Of a DNA stretch of 31,446 nucleotides, positions 18,154 to 27,900 are shown one piece after another. Position 1 is the stretch's first letter. Every line of letters starts with the position of its first letter. Origin of the DNA: Phaeoceros laevis. Lineage: Eukaryota; Anthocerotophyta; Anthocerotopsida; Notothyladales. Where the stretch lies: positions 1 to 31,446 of the forward strand of contig JBNGIQ010008471.1 of the NCBI GenBank assembly GCA_049999765.1, written 5' to 3'. Both the position numbers and the translations under genes were made by a program. The notes under the pieces were generated by a model. It was not told where the DNA came from. It saw only the letters and a program-made list of their open reading frames with translations, and ran no database searches.

Positions 18154-19092
18154 TCAGGGATTGCCGCAGACGGGCTGAGTTGTCGCTGGTGACCACTTTA
18201 GTCTTGCAAAACGTGTGGGTGTAGGTCGCTCCTGTACGGGAAGCGAGAGTCCTGGTTTGGGACGGCTGAATGAGGGAGGCACTCTGCTCCTCTCGGCCTT
18301 GCGTTCCGCTTGAAGCCTCGCCCACCGAGTCTCCCTCAGGATGTGAGGCAACAGCGTGGATTTGACAGATCGGGACTTGTTGGTCCTCATCACCATTACT
18401 CTTGCCATCTCTGCTTCTTGCTCTGCAGACATTTCCTTGAGAATGACGGTAAGATTGCAACGGTGACGTTTCATCCTTCCTCGTCTGTTCTTCCCCTGAA
18501 TGGCAATCCTTTTGATGGCAGTGCCGGTACCCACAAATGCCTCCGACACAACTAGGCGGTCCTTCTCCAGGCCGTGGTTGTTGATGGCATTGGCCCGAGC
18601 AGAATGGACAACCTTGTACACCACCTTGGCGGCGCGTTTGGGGAGCACCTGCATCTGCATCAGCGCGTCGGAGCAGCGCATGCCGCGAACAAGCGCGGCC
18701 ACCAGATTTACCTTCTTGGCGCTTATCCTCACGTGCGACAGCACGGCCTTGGCAAAGTTGTGTGCAGAGGGAGGCTTTCCTTGCTCCTCCAGTGGCTCCG
18801 GAGCTCGGGAGAGAGGCGACCTCACGGGCTCCTCGGACTCCCCGTCCGCCCTCAGAAACACATTCCCCTCCGAGCAAAATCCTCTTGCACTCACAACAAG
18901 CCGCTGCGTCCTCCTCAACGCCGATGGCACCACTTCTGCCTGCCGCCACAGCGGGAACGCTGCTTCTTCAGCATGAAACGTCGAGCACCTTGCGCAGCTC
19001 AACCTAGAAGCAGCATCATTGCACCCATTCAGATCAGCATATCTCCCAAAGCGATGCCTGACGAGCGGCAGCAGCCGGCGCCACCCCCCCAT
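18154..19092 (-). CDS. RPL22 (uL22m): Mitochondrial large-subunit ribosomal protein uL22m
   Basis: It binds 23S-type rRNA and lines the exit tunnel of the organellar large ribosomal subunit. The frame is single-exon, 312 residues from the first ATG (19092-19090). A GTG lies 15 bases upstream in the same frame but is not a likely start. Residues about 110-220 are a full L22 domain: V-R-I-S-A-K-K-V, L-V-R-G, a long A/K helix, N-A-I-N-N-H-G-L and G-K-N-R-R-G-R-M, ending H-R-C-N-L-T-V-I-L. The 109-residue N-terminal part starts with Arg and hydrophobic residues and no acidic residue for 17 positions, and contains R-G-F-C-S-E, like a mitochondrial presequence cleavage site. About 90 residues follow the domain; part may be read-through of an unrecognised intron. 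The first half of this tail (S-A-E-Q-E-A-E) is like plant mitochondrial L22; the rest is uncertain. A plastid location is less likely, since plastid L22 usually lacks this tail. Confidence 0.85.
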   Translation of the reverse strand: MGGWRRLLPLVRHRFGRYADLNGCNDAASRLSCARCSTFHAEEAAFPLWRQAEVVPSALRRTQRLVVSARGFCSEGNVFLRADGESEEPVRSPLSRAPEPLEEQGKPPSAHNFAKAVLSHVRISAKKVNLVAALVRGMRCSDALMQMQVLPKRAAKVVYKVVHSARANAINNHGLEKDRLVVSEAFVGTGTAIKRIAIQGKNRRGRMKRHRCNLTVILKEMSAEQEAEMARVMVMRTNKSRSVKSTLLPHILRETRWARLQAERKAERSRVPPSFSRPKPGLSLPVQERPTPTRFARLKWSPATTQPVCGNP

Positions 19093-19272
19093 CTCAACGC
19101 CGGACACCCTCCGGACTTAGTCCACCCTAGCCTTTGCCTACTCCGTTGCGCTACTACACCAACCCCTTCGACCCATTTCTGTTTGATCGTTTGATCGCCG
19201 TTGGATGTGCGCACGACTAGCAGCGGCGACACACTACAGTAGCATGCCGATGATACGTGTTTTACCGATTTA

Positions 19273-19281
19273 AAACCCTAA
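19273..19281 (-). promoter_or_regulatory. Telo-box (AAACCCTAA)
   Basis: AAACCCTAA on the plus strand, TTAGGGTTT in the direction of uL22m, about 180 bases upstream of its ATG. Telo-boxes are known to be common in promoters of plant ribosomal-protein and translation genes, so it fits its neighbour. A single short motif could be chance. Confidence 0.5.
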
Positions 19282-20344
19282 ATCCCGGAAGCATTGTACA
19301 GGGGGGCGAGGGGCAAATTGTTCCGGGCGAAACCTATAGAATGACCTGCGAATGTCAACATGTAAACTGAGGCAGCAGTACTTGGTTCATCGAGCTGCAC
19401 AGCAGCCCCGGTCGGTGGGGCTCCGCTAGGCCTCAACTCTGCTCGGTGTGTGTAGAATGACAGCCGCCCGCGAGTCCTGGCAGGTCTCAGGTTCCTCCCG
19501 GTGGTGTCGGAACTCTACATTCCGGCTCGGGTGCAGTTAAAATATACCACCTCCCAACAAAGCGTCTGAGCTCTGAGGACCTAGGTGAGAAAATTCCGGA
19601 GGCTCCCCCTTTTGCGTGCCTTGCACTTAGCTGTGCCTGTGCTGCTCTCTTGTGTCTGTGACTAGGGATGAGTAAAAGCAAAATCTTTGTCTTCTAGCTT
19701 GCGGAAAACCGCGGAAAGTCTCTGGACTCCAAGGCTGAGCAAAGATGTCAGGAATGTCAGCAACTTCAGGGTCTGACGCAGCCAGCCAGAGCGGGAAGGT
19801 TTGATGGTCGAAGTCTGAATAACTCGGTCTAACTCCGACTGTATTTGATGCTCACATTTTGGCATGAGTTGCTTCCTTTTTTTTCCAACTGAATGGCTAA
19901 CACTAATGACTTTGTGTCGTTTCCAGCGATGGGCGCCTCTGATTCCAAGCTCTGTCTTTCTACCTGTCCAAAAAAATTGTTTGTGCTGAATTTTCCAGCC
20001 TCTTCAAGTCCGCTTAATTGTTTACTGCAGGCCTGGGAACCGGGAGTGACGGAGTGGTTGGGTACTTATTTTAAAGACGTGTCTTTCCTTGGGGAATCCC
20101 CGTCTGAAGTTCTTGTTGGATGAAGGTAAATCAGTTTAGGGTCGGTCCAGCACTGGAAAAGAGCAGAAATAGCAGCAACCAAGCAACGTGAAAGATCTGG
20201 TTTGCTTGGATGGAGGGCTAGGGTTGCCTGTCAATTCCAGACCTCGGTTACGTGCCAGCCTTCACCTTCTAATGCATGGTACTTCCTGAATGCAGGTGTT
20301 ACACAGCCTCTTGTGCTTGGGGATGTACTCAGGCTGGTCCAGCA
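19282..20344. other. Intergenic region between divergent genes
   Basis: It holds the promoter of the plus-strand gene at 20345 and upstream parts of uL22m. Short open frames have no known motifs. A possible splice acceptor (ttcctgaatgcag, ending near 20295) suggests the 20345 gene may have a 5' UTR intron. Confidence 0.4.
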
Positions 20345-22003
20345 ATGGCGAACTTCAAGGAACTAAGAGTCTTTGCCGTTCAAGGCCCAGACAATGTTCT
20401 CGTAGGAGCTGTACGGTGCCCTGCAAATGTCACGTTTGAGTTGGTGCGTAAGGAGATTGAGATGGGCGAGCTTGTTTCTTACTCCTTCGACTTCATCATA
20501 CTTGACAGTGTCTTGAGATCGAAGCAGGAGGCAAGATGGCAGGTGCACCAGAAGGAGGTGCATATCAAACAAAAGCAGGAGAGGGAACCTCGTGGTAAAA
20601 GGCAATGCTCTGGAAATGGACTCGAAGATGTCAAGAAGAACAACTGTTCATCGAGCGAGCAGACCCCAGAGACAAAATTGGACCGTGTTGGAGACTGTGA
20701 GAGCAGCAATGAAAAGCGTCTGGAGGCTTGCAAGAATGTATACCAGTGTTCGGCTGACAACCAGCTGCAAAGCAAGCTGGTTCCGTTAGATATTCTTTGC
20801 CGTTGGGAATGCGAGGTTGAGAGAGTTAGGGCCCGGTTAAAGAGCAGAGGCAGGGAGGACAAGTTTGACATCTACACAAGGGATGAAGGAGGCGAGGTGA
20901 TCATTAAAGTGTGGTGTGTGGAATGTGGACGAACATATGGATCAGGAAAAGACCCACTAACAAGTGCATACCGCACCCTTTCCAATTTTCACCAGTCCCA
21001 TATCCGCAGTGCCACTCACAGGGATAACTATGCTAGTAATCATGGTGTTGACCCTGATGCTTTACCTACAACACAGAAAACTCCCAGGGAAGAAATAGAG
21101 GCCGCCATGCTTGAGGTGTCCAACTTCAACAGCTCTCATGTAGGATCTTCATTTGAAATTGTCCAACTTACGCTGGGCAACTTCAACAACAAGCACCATG
21201 TCTTCATGAGGTGCACACTTGATGAGCAGTGGTTGCATCTTGTGCCCAAGTGTGGCACTTCCACTGAGGCTATTATGCTGCGGCATCTCCAGTGTACAGC
21301 GCACAGGGTGGCCACACTAACCCAGAAACCGCAGAGTAAGCCTGCTGAAGATAGGAAGAGATCCATTCGCTTGGATGCTTCCTCATCACCCAATGAGGTA
21401 TTGCTGGAACATGTGCGTGCACAGCAACAATGCAAAGAATCTGTGAAAGTGGAGTTTGAACAGTCAAGTGAAGCAAGTAGTGACTGTGAATACGATGATG
21501 GTGGAAATGAGGGCGACGATGAAAGTGGGGAGCTCAGTGGTCCTCTGCTGCTTTCGTGTTCAGGATCTCAGCTGGAGTTCTTTTCGTCTCCCGGGGCTTC
21601 CATCACTGGATGTGAAGAGTCCAAGGATGTGCAGGCCGGCTCCTTCGTATCTGGTTTCCGAACTCCGGATGGGCAAGGCTCCTCGTCTAACCTTCGATCT
21701 GCCCTTTGTTGGGGCATGTGGCAGCCAGAGGTTGAAATCGGGGATGTCGTTGTTGCTGTCAAGGGCCTGTTGGCAGATGAGAAAGGTGGCGCCGACTGGT
21801 GGGCAGAGCCTCATGTCATGACCTCTCTGTGCTCAAGAGGCCAAGAAATCAAAATAGCAGGCTGCTTCAGACACCGCAAATGTGAAAGGATATCTGGCGG
21901 GGAACCATTCCCCAACCTGTGTTGCTCCTTTTGCCAAGAGATTCCAAAGTGCTCAGACTTCAGGGAGAAAGCTATGCTGCGGATTAAATTGCCAGGACCG
22001 TGA
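20345..22003 (+). CDS. Uncharacterised 552-residue protein with Cys/His clusters
   Basis: I do not recognise this gene. I prefer the ATG at 20345 because its context (ccagcaATGGCG) is a good plant start; the same frame has an earlier ATG at 20276 that adds 23 residues. Three Cys/His clusters are visible: W-C-V-E-C-G (C191, C194) followed by H216, H219 and H225, resembling a stretched C2H2 finger; C-G-T...L-R-H-L-Q-C-T-A-H near residues 300-320; and C507, H510, C513, C526, C527, C530, C536 near the C-terminus. Between them lies an acidic Ser/Asp/Glu-rich linker (about residues 375-400). Residues about 55-130 are charged and low in complexity. There are no membrane segments or signal peptide. 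The frame is long, intronless and has host-like composition, which argues for a real gene. It ends soon after the last Cys cluster, so a C-terminal truncation is possible. A nucleic-acid-binding role is a guess from the zinc-like clusters. Confidence 0.7.
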   Translation: MANFKELRVFAVQGPDNVLVGAVRCPANVTFELVRKEIEMGELVSYSFDFIILDSVLRSKQEARWQVHQKEVHIKQKQEREPRGKRQCSGNGLEDVKKNNCSSSEQTPETKLDRVGDCESSNEKRLEACKNVYQCSADNQLQSKLVPLDILCRWECEVERVRARLKSRGREDKFDIYTRDEGGEVIIKVWCVECGRTYGSGKDPLTSAYRTLSNFHQSHIRSATHRDNYASNHGVDPDALPTTQKTPREEIEAAMLEVSNFNSSHVGSSFEIVQLTLGNFNNKHHVFMRCTLDEQWLHLVPKCGTSTEAIMLRHLQCTAHRVATLTQKPQSKPAEDRKRSIRLDASSSPNEVLLEHVRAQQQCKESVKVEFEQSSEASSDCEYDDGGNEGDDESGELSGPLLLSCSGSQLEFFSSPGASITGCEESKDVQAGSFVSGFRTPDGQGSSSNLRSALCWGMWQPEVEIGDVVVAVKGLLADEKGGADWWAEPHVMTSLCSRGQEIKIAGCFRHRKCERISGGEPFPNLCCSFCQEIPKCSDFREKAMLRIKLPGP

Positions 22004-23150
22004 ATGTTGGCTTCTTGAGGTGCAGCTTTCATTCTCACGGGATCAGAGTACAAGCTTGACAACATCTTCGACATGGCGGTATTTGATGGTAATGTAAATA
22101 ATCCGTACTCTCACGTTTCGGAATGTCTTCTGGATACGTGCGCTACTGAGAGCTTTCTGTTCGAAGTGCGAAAGCTCACCGTATGTTTGTTTATTTGTTC
22201 ATTAGGCGTATGCAGCCATGAGGGTATGACGCCAAAGTTCACCGTAGACTAGATACCGGTGGGACAAAAAGGCAGTCTCGCCGAGTTTTTGTGGACCGTT
22301 AAGGCGGTTTTTGGGACTTGACGTTTTGCGAAGTGGTTCAAGAAGTTCTATGCCACGTGGCATCCTTCGTGTTAAGCTGTTTTCGTGCATAATACTGCAT
22401 ATCTTTGGGCGCCTGGAAGGCGCAAGTTGCTGCGCCACCCTCGTGCGTCTAGCCACCATGTCGGTCTTTCTTCGAGCCAGCGCACGTAGTACCCTTGACT
22501 GACTGCAGTCACACTGACCGGCGCGCCTCCGCTCTGTTATGGACCTTGTCCTCCTTGTTTCCTTTCAGAGGTTACGTTACACGCCTTTCGGGTGAAGTTC
22601 TGATTGAAGTGCTGTGGAAGTCTTCTTCCCTTCAGGTATGTTTCTGTTGAGTAGCATTGATTTCGAGCTTTCCTTGCTTGTGGGGAGGCTTGTTGGGAGG
22701 AGCTGACTGGTCTCGGTTACTTCGGTGCTTTCAAGTCTCCTGTGAAGTGTTGAATTGATCTGTGCAGGTGACGGCTCCGATTGCGCCTGTGACAAACGTA
22801 GCGATTGTTTCGGGCTTGCACAAACTGCGACGTGGACACTGACTGGCAGTTGTACTGGAAGCCACTGAGATTTAGAGCGCTCCCCAGACACTCCCCTAAC
22901 CCTGAAGATTTTGTGAGTGAATTCTTTTCTAACTTACCCGGCTGTTTCGGCTTTGCCAGATCTGTTAGCACGCGGCGGCCATTTCGAAATCCTCAGAAGT
23001 CGGATGGTCTTATTTGATATCAGGCTGTCATGGATTGTTTCTCTTCTTATTCTTTTTTTTCTATCCTGGAGGAAGTTGCAGTAAAACTTCCACGCTGCAA
23101 GTGGTCTCTGTCCATCCTAAGCTTGTTTTTACATCAGGAAGCACGGTCAC
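22004..23150 (+). other. 3' flank of the 552-residue gene; likely 5' UTR intron(s) of the next gene
   Basis: No coding motif is seen. Splice-like signals precede the small gene: donor ttcag|gtatgt (intron from 22636), acceptor tctgtgcag (exon from 22768), donor gtgagt at 22913, and acceptor tttttacatcag ending at 23137, 13 bases before the ATG at 23151. One or two 5' UTR introns are therefore likely. Transcript data would settle which are used. Confidence 0.45.
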
Positions 23151-23420
23151 ATGGGAAATCCTGAAAGATCCGACTCGTCGGGCCTCAGCTGGGCAGACCA
23201 GTGGGATTACAAGAACCAAGATGTCTACGGCGATAACACTGGAAGTAACTCCAAGTCCAAAATGGCTCCGTACAACCAGAGGATGAAGGCAGCAGCAGGC
23301 ACAGGATTAGACAAGGCGAAGTCAGCTGCTACAGTTGGTGCGCAGAAAGTGAAGTCGGGGACCTTGACGGGCGTGAATTGGATCAAAGAGAGGGTAGCAG
23401 CAAGGAAATCCAAAAGCTAA
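23151..23420 (+). CDS. Small basic plant protein, 89 residues, W-A-D-Q-W-D motif
   Basis: The ATG at 23151 follows a good splice acceptor by 13 bases. Residues 11-19 read G-L-S-W-A-D-Q-W-D, followed by a Tyr/Asn-rich polar stretch. A Lys/Ala-rich helix then has repeated G-x-D-K-A-K-S-A-A and G-A-Q-K-V-K-S-G-T segments, and the end is W-I-K-E-R-V-A-A-R-K-S-K-S. From memory, small land-plant proteins of unknown function share the Trp-Asp-Gln-Trp-Asp-type start, K/A helix and W-I-K end; I cannot verify this here. It has no membrane segment or signal peptide. The Lys/Ala repeats loosely resemble LEA-type amphipathic helices. Function is unknown. Confidence 0.65.
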   Translation: MGNPERSDSSGLSWADQWDYKNQDVYGDNTGSNSKSKMAPYNQRMKAAAGTGLDKAKSAATVGAQKVKSGTLTGVNWIKERVAARKSKS

Positions 23421-24932
23421 GCAGAGGTTTTGAAGGGATTGCTAGTAGCATTATTTCTTGATGATGCTAGGACGACTTAATGTTACAGTCTGTGGAATAT
23501 TAGTGTGAGAAGTACTTTTACATCGCATAATACGGCAGCAAGTTTTGTTCTCTGTGGACCTCCATCCAAGGCTCAGTATGGAACCAACATTCAGCATCAC
23601 CTGGCCCTAGTACTTCAAAACCTATACAAAAAACGTCTGCTGGGCCAGCTCTCTTGTCCTGAATGTGGTGGCTGGGGGAAGGAGGTGTGCATACTACTGC
23701 ATAGGCTGGTAAGTAGAACCATTTATGTGAGTGACTAGTCGTCTTGGTTTGACCTACAAGCTAGTACGTGTACAGTATGTGTGTTTATTGCTTGACATCC
23801 GAGCGAGGTCCTTGGCCTTTAAAAAAATGATTCTTGACATTACTTGGCTGTTTACCTTGGCTATCTCGTCTTTGCCTATGAAACTTGGTGGCAACCTTAC
23901 AACAACTTATTTCTGGGTAGTCCGGCTAATATCAAGCAAACCCTCAATTATGTTGTGCTAAGTCATGTGGTATCATGAAATAATTTATGACACGCTTGTG
24001 TCATCGCAACCAAACATGTTGTTCAAGCTAGCAGAAAAAGAACACAAACATCTTGTAAATTTCTTGAAAGCAATACGCAGGTAAGCCTAGCATTAAGGGC
24101 ATTTGAAGTTGTTCACACGCAATATGCAGGTGAGCCTAGCATCAAGGGCATTTGAAGTTGTGTGCACAAGGCACATCCTGGTCCGCCAACCGGTGTGGCG
24201 GTTCGTGTCAAAAATGTGTCAAGAAACCGTGGCATAAGCGGAGTAGGGGGGTTACCACACCTTTTTTGGCCCAAGATTTCGCCCCTACCTGTATATAGCA
24301 AAAAAGTTTACGAAGCCCTTACACGGAAGGGGGCCCTTACTCTGTTTCATCTTAGGTTTCCGCAAGCTTTGATTTCCAGTTCCAAGAAAGTTTTCAAGAA
24401 TGCTGAACCTACTAAATTTGTACAGCTGTTCACTTGGTTAAGAAATTCGCAGATTTTCATGATACAGGGACATAGTTAGCTGGACACATCTTTGACAATC
24501 CATATTCCTAAGCCATAGTTCTGGACTTCAAGGCCTGTGTGCAGTCTCATGTGCTCCGTGAAACTTAGATCTGGACCTTCATGTCATGCCCAGCACTGAC
24601 TGCTTTCAGCACCGTTATCATTCTTGCCTGAACTAGAGAATCATCCCAAGAATTGTCGTGTCTGCAAACAAAGTTTGAAGAGAAACCTTCAGAACTTACG
24701 CATAATTAGGCTTTTCAACCTCAGAACAAGCTCCCAAGCACAGTATACCTCTTTGCACCTTGCTACATCTCGCATGAAGCAACGTGGCTCAATGCTGTGA
24801 CCTAGAGAGGAAGCCCCCAAACGTCGAATCATGACTGGCCTCAAGACATATTCCCAATCACCATACAGCTGTTGTTGAAAGTGTTTGCAGAACGGAATAT
24901 TGTAAATCCTTTCAAAATTCACTGTCCCACAA
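23421..24932. other. Intergenic region between two convergent genes
   Basis: It holds the 3' UTRs of the small plus-strand gene and of the minus-strand HUB gene. Apart from the 49-bp duplication at 24071-24160 no structure stands out. The open frames (for example 24162-24479, plus) have no known motif. Confidence 0.5.
24071..24160. repeat. 49-bp tandem duplication
   Basis: Copies at 24071-24111 and 24120-24160 (period 49) share caatacgcaggtaagcctag with small changes, then agggcatttgaagttg. Three or four mismatches in 41 bases. Confidence 0.85.
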
Positions 24933-27900
24933 CTATATGTAAACAGTTCGAACATCGTTTTGACCAAACGGCACTCCACAGCCCGGACATTTCCTGTGAC
25001 GAATCTCCAGAGTCCTTTGAATGCATTGGGCACAAAATAGATGGTAGCATTTGGTGATAACCACCTGTTGAAACATAGATGCCATGTCATTCCTCATCTA
25101 AAAGAACGTCTCCAAGTATCATGAACATCAAAGGAATAATTTGTCTACCTCTTTTCGCCTGTCGTGGCATACACTGCATTTTAGAATGGCTTTATACTCC
25201 TTGATTTCCTCCTGAAGCCTTTCCACAGCCGTACCTCCGTCACTGTGGGAGGTCACAGGCATGACTCTACTGCTCAAAGTTTCATAGCTTTCCTGTATCC
25301 TTCTCTTTTCAAACCTGAAAGGAAGGCCACCAAAACAGAGCAACAAAACTTAATTCAGATCACGTGACAAGTCTAAAGCAACCACCCGCAAGCATACCAG
25401 AACAAGAGATTATTATGCAAACACCAAACCACCAGTCAAGGTGTTCACAGCTCGCCATCCACCTCTCAGTTTCAAGTTGCAGCTCAAGTTCTGCCCTTCG
25501 CTGCCCTTGCTCTTGGAGTTCTTTCTGGACTGCATCTACCAGAGATTTTGCAGCTATAGATTCTTTTTCCAGCTCAGATGCCTTCCGTTTGAAGCTATCC
25601 AACGATGTCGTGTAGTGCCGAGTCTCATCAGCAGCTTTGCTAAGCTGATCTAACTGTAACCTTGCCTACAGATATATTGCCAAAAGCATTTCACTGGCTT
25701 GTATCTGGCTAAGAGCAGGTCATGTACAACTGCAACAAAATGAAACTGATGGCTGCAGGTGGGCCTTTCGAGTACCTGCTCTTCTAGGCGTACAACTCTT
25801 TGCTTTTGGAGGTCTGAAGCTGCATTGACGTGCTGCATACGACTAGCCAATAGCTGCTTTTCCGCAAGAAGAGAGGCCTGCAACTGCTTCGCCTTCACAC
25901 TTTCCGAAACCAGCTGCTCCACAAAACGACTTGCTTGAAGTTAGCGTTAGCTGCTAGTGTCCAACCAGTCATTCGTAATGATTGCCATGGCCACAAAAGT
26001 TGGTGAAGAATTATGGCACTGAACTAGAGTCTCTGTGACTTGGTCGAGAGTTAAAAGGACCGAAATTTGCCACCTGTGTATTGTAGTCATCTCGTTCAGT
26101 TATTTGCTGAAGCAATCGTTGATTCTGCGCTTGCATATCCTCATACGCCTGACCAATTGTCTATGAAACAAATGAAGAATCTCCATCATGGGTTCTTCAA
26201 GAGAAGTTACAGTCAAATTTCAGATGTACTAAGAAAGCGCCTGACCCATGGAAATATTGTAACCAACCTCTATCTCCGCGATGTAGGCATCTCCTTCTTC
26301 CATTTTGTACTTCAAAGTCTCCGTCAGCTCAATGGACATCCTATTGAGGTTGCCACAGTATAGCACGCTTTAGCCATTGACCACTTTTGTTCAAGCAGTT
26401 ACCAAAGTTTACACTTGAACAGCTGCTGGATTTGTGTGAACACTACTATCACTCTCTGCGGCGAACGTTTAATTACTCAAACCAAACCAGTACCTCTCAA
26501 CTGCATCAATCCTTTGTCTCAAGTTTGCAATTTCATATTCAGCAGCTGCAAGCCTCTTCTGGCAGGCTGCCTCTGCCTCGTTGGCAGCCTTCACTTGCAA
26601 CTCCAGACTGTGCTCGTCTAATGCTGTTTTGAACCTTTCCACTTCAGCCCAAGCTCTACACTCAGCCTGCCGAAGGTCCATCACGTCCCTACAAAACATG
26701 CACATACTGCTCTCACAGGATACACACATCCTACTGTAGCGACTTATCCCCTAGCTTGTGGCGTGCTCGATCCGCAATACATCACAATGCAAGTGATCAC
26801 AGCTAGTAGTGGGATCAGGGGTACAATATCGGCTTTGAACATCAGGACACATATAACTGCCACAAGGACTCCATCAGAGGACGAAGGGACAAGAGGACCA
26901 GAGGTGAACCTAGATACATAACCGAGCTAAGTAAGCAGGATCAAGAAAAGCAACTAATAAGATGGAATAGGTGCGGACTGACCTTCAAAATCAGCAAACT
27001 AGACATACAAGCAAGGGGTGACCACATAACAGGAGACACTTTTTTGCCTTGGTTCTTCACCAAGACATGTAAGTCCACTGCCTTTACCTTGTTTCAGTGG
27101 ACTCCCTTTCGCACATGTTTAAGATTAGCTGCATCTCCTGCTCACTCTGCCTTGCAGCTCTTAACTAGACATCAGCATCAGGCACCCAAAAATTCCGGGT
27201 CAATACAGCCTCCACAGTCACTGACGATGGAAGATGAGAAAGAGATTTTCATGCTTAGAACTTTTTTCTTTTACCTCATCTCTCAGCATCTTCACCAACT
27301 CAACTTGTTTTGCAGACATTTCGACTACCCCTTTGTGATCCTTTTCCTGCAGCCATTATTAAGTGCCCATGCACGGTTCCACAAATAGCATCTGGTTCCT
27401 GCCTAGCTAGCCATGCAACAGGTAAGACTTACCTTTGTTTCAAGAATTGACGTTAGCAGGTGAACTTCGGCTTTGAATGAGTGCACATCACGAGATGCTT
27501 CCTTGTACTTGTTCAGCTGACTTTGAAGCATACTTATTTCCTTGTGCAACGTTGTCACCATTACCTTCAGCTCTGACACAGTTTCCTTTCTTCCTGTGCC
27601 AAAGGGGCCATAGTTCAAGGTTGTCAGAGCTGCATAGCACTCAGAGAATAACAAGCCAGGGAAACTTCATGTAAGTTGCAGCGATGTTAGCATTTGTTGT
27701 TTTCAACCGTAGCCACCTAAGACCATCCACTGAAGCTCCAGAAAATAGGACAGTTTGGGCCAAAGATCACTGCAAATTCTCTACAAAAGAACTGAAGATG
27801 ACTGGAATTACAGTCTACGTCCATTAGACTCAGTCAGGTTGTGGGATAACCGACTATGCATTCATCCATTACAGACATCGGTGAATACAGGAGCTGAGAG

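Noticed and set aside
17661-18192. Open frames on both strands running through the N gap
   Set aside because: The N run is read as unknown residues and simply keeps the frame open; no motif on either side.
24689-25090. 133-codon minus-strand open frame
   Set aside because: It reads the last HUB exon in the wrong frame. The correct frame gives the second half of the RING and stops at 24933.
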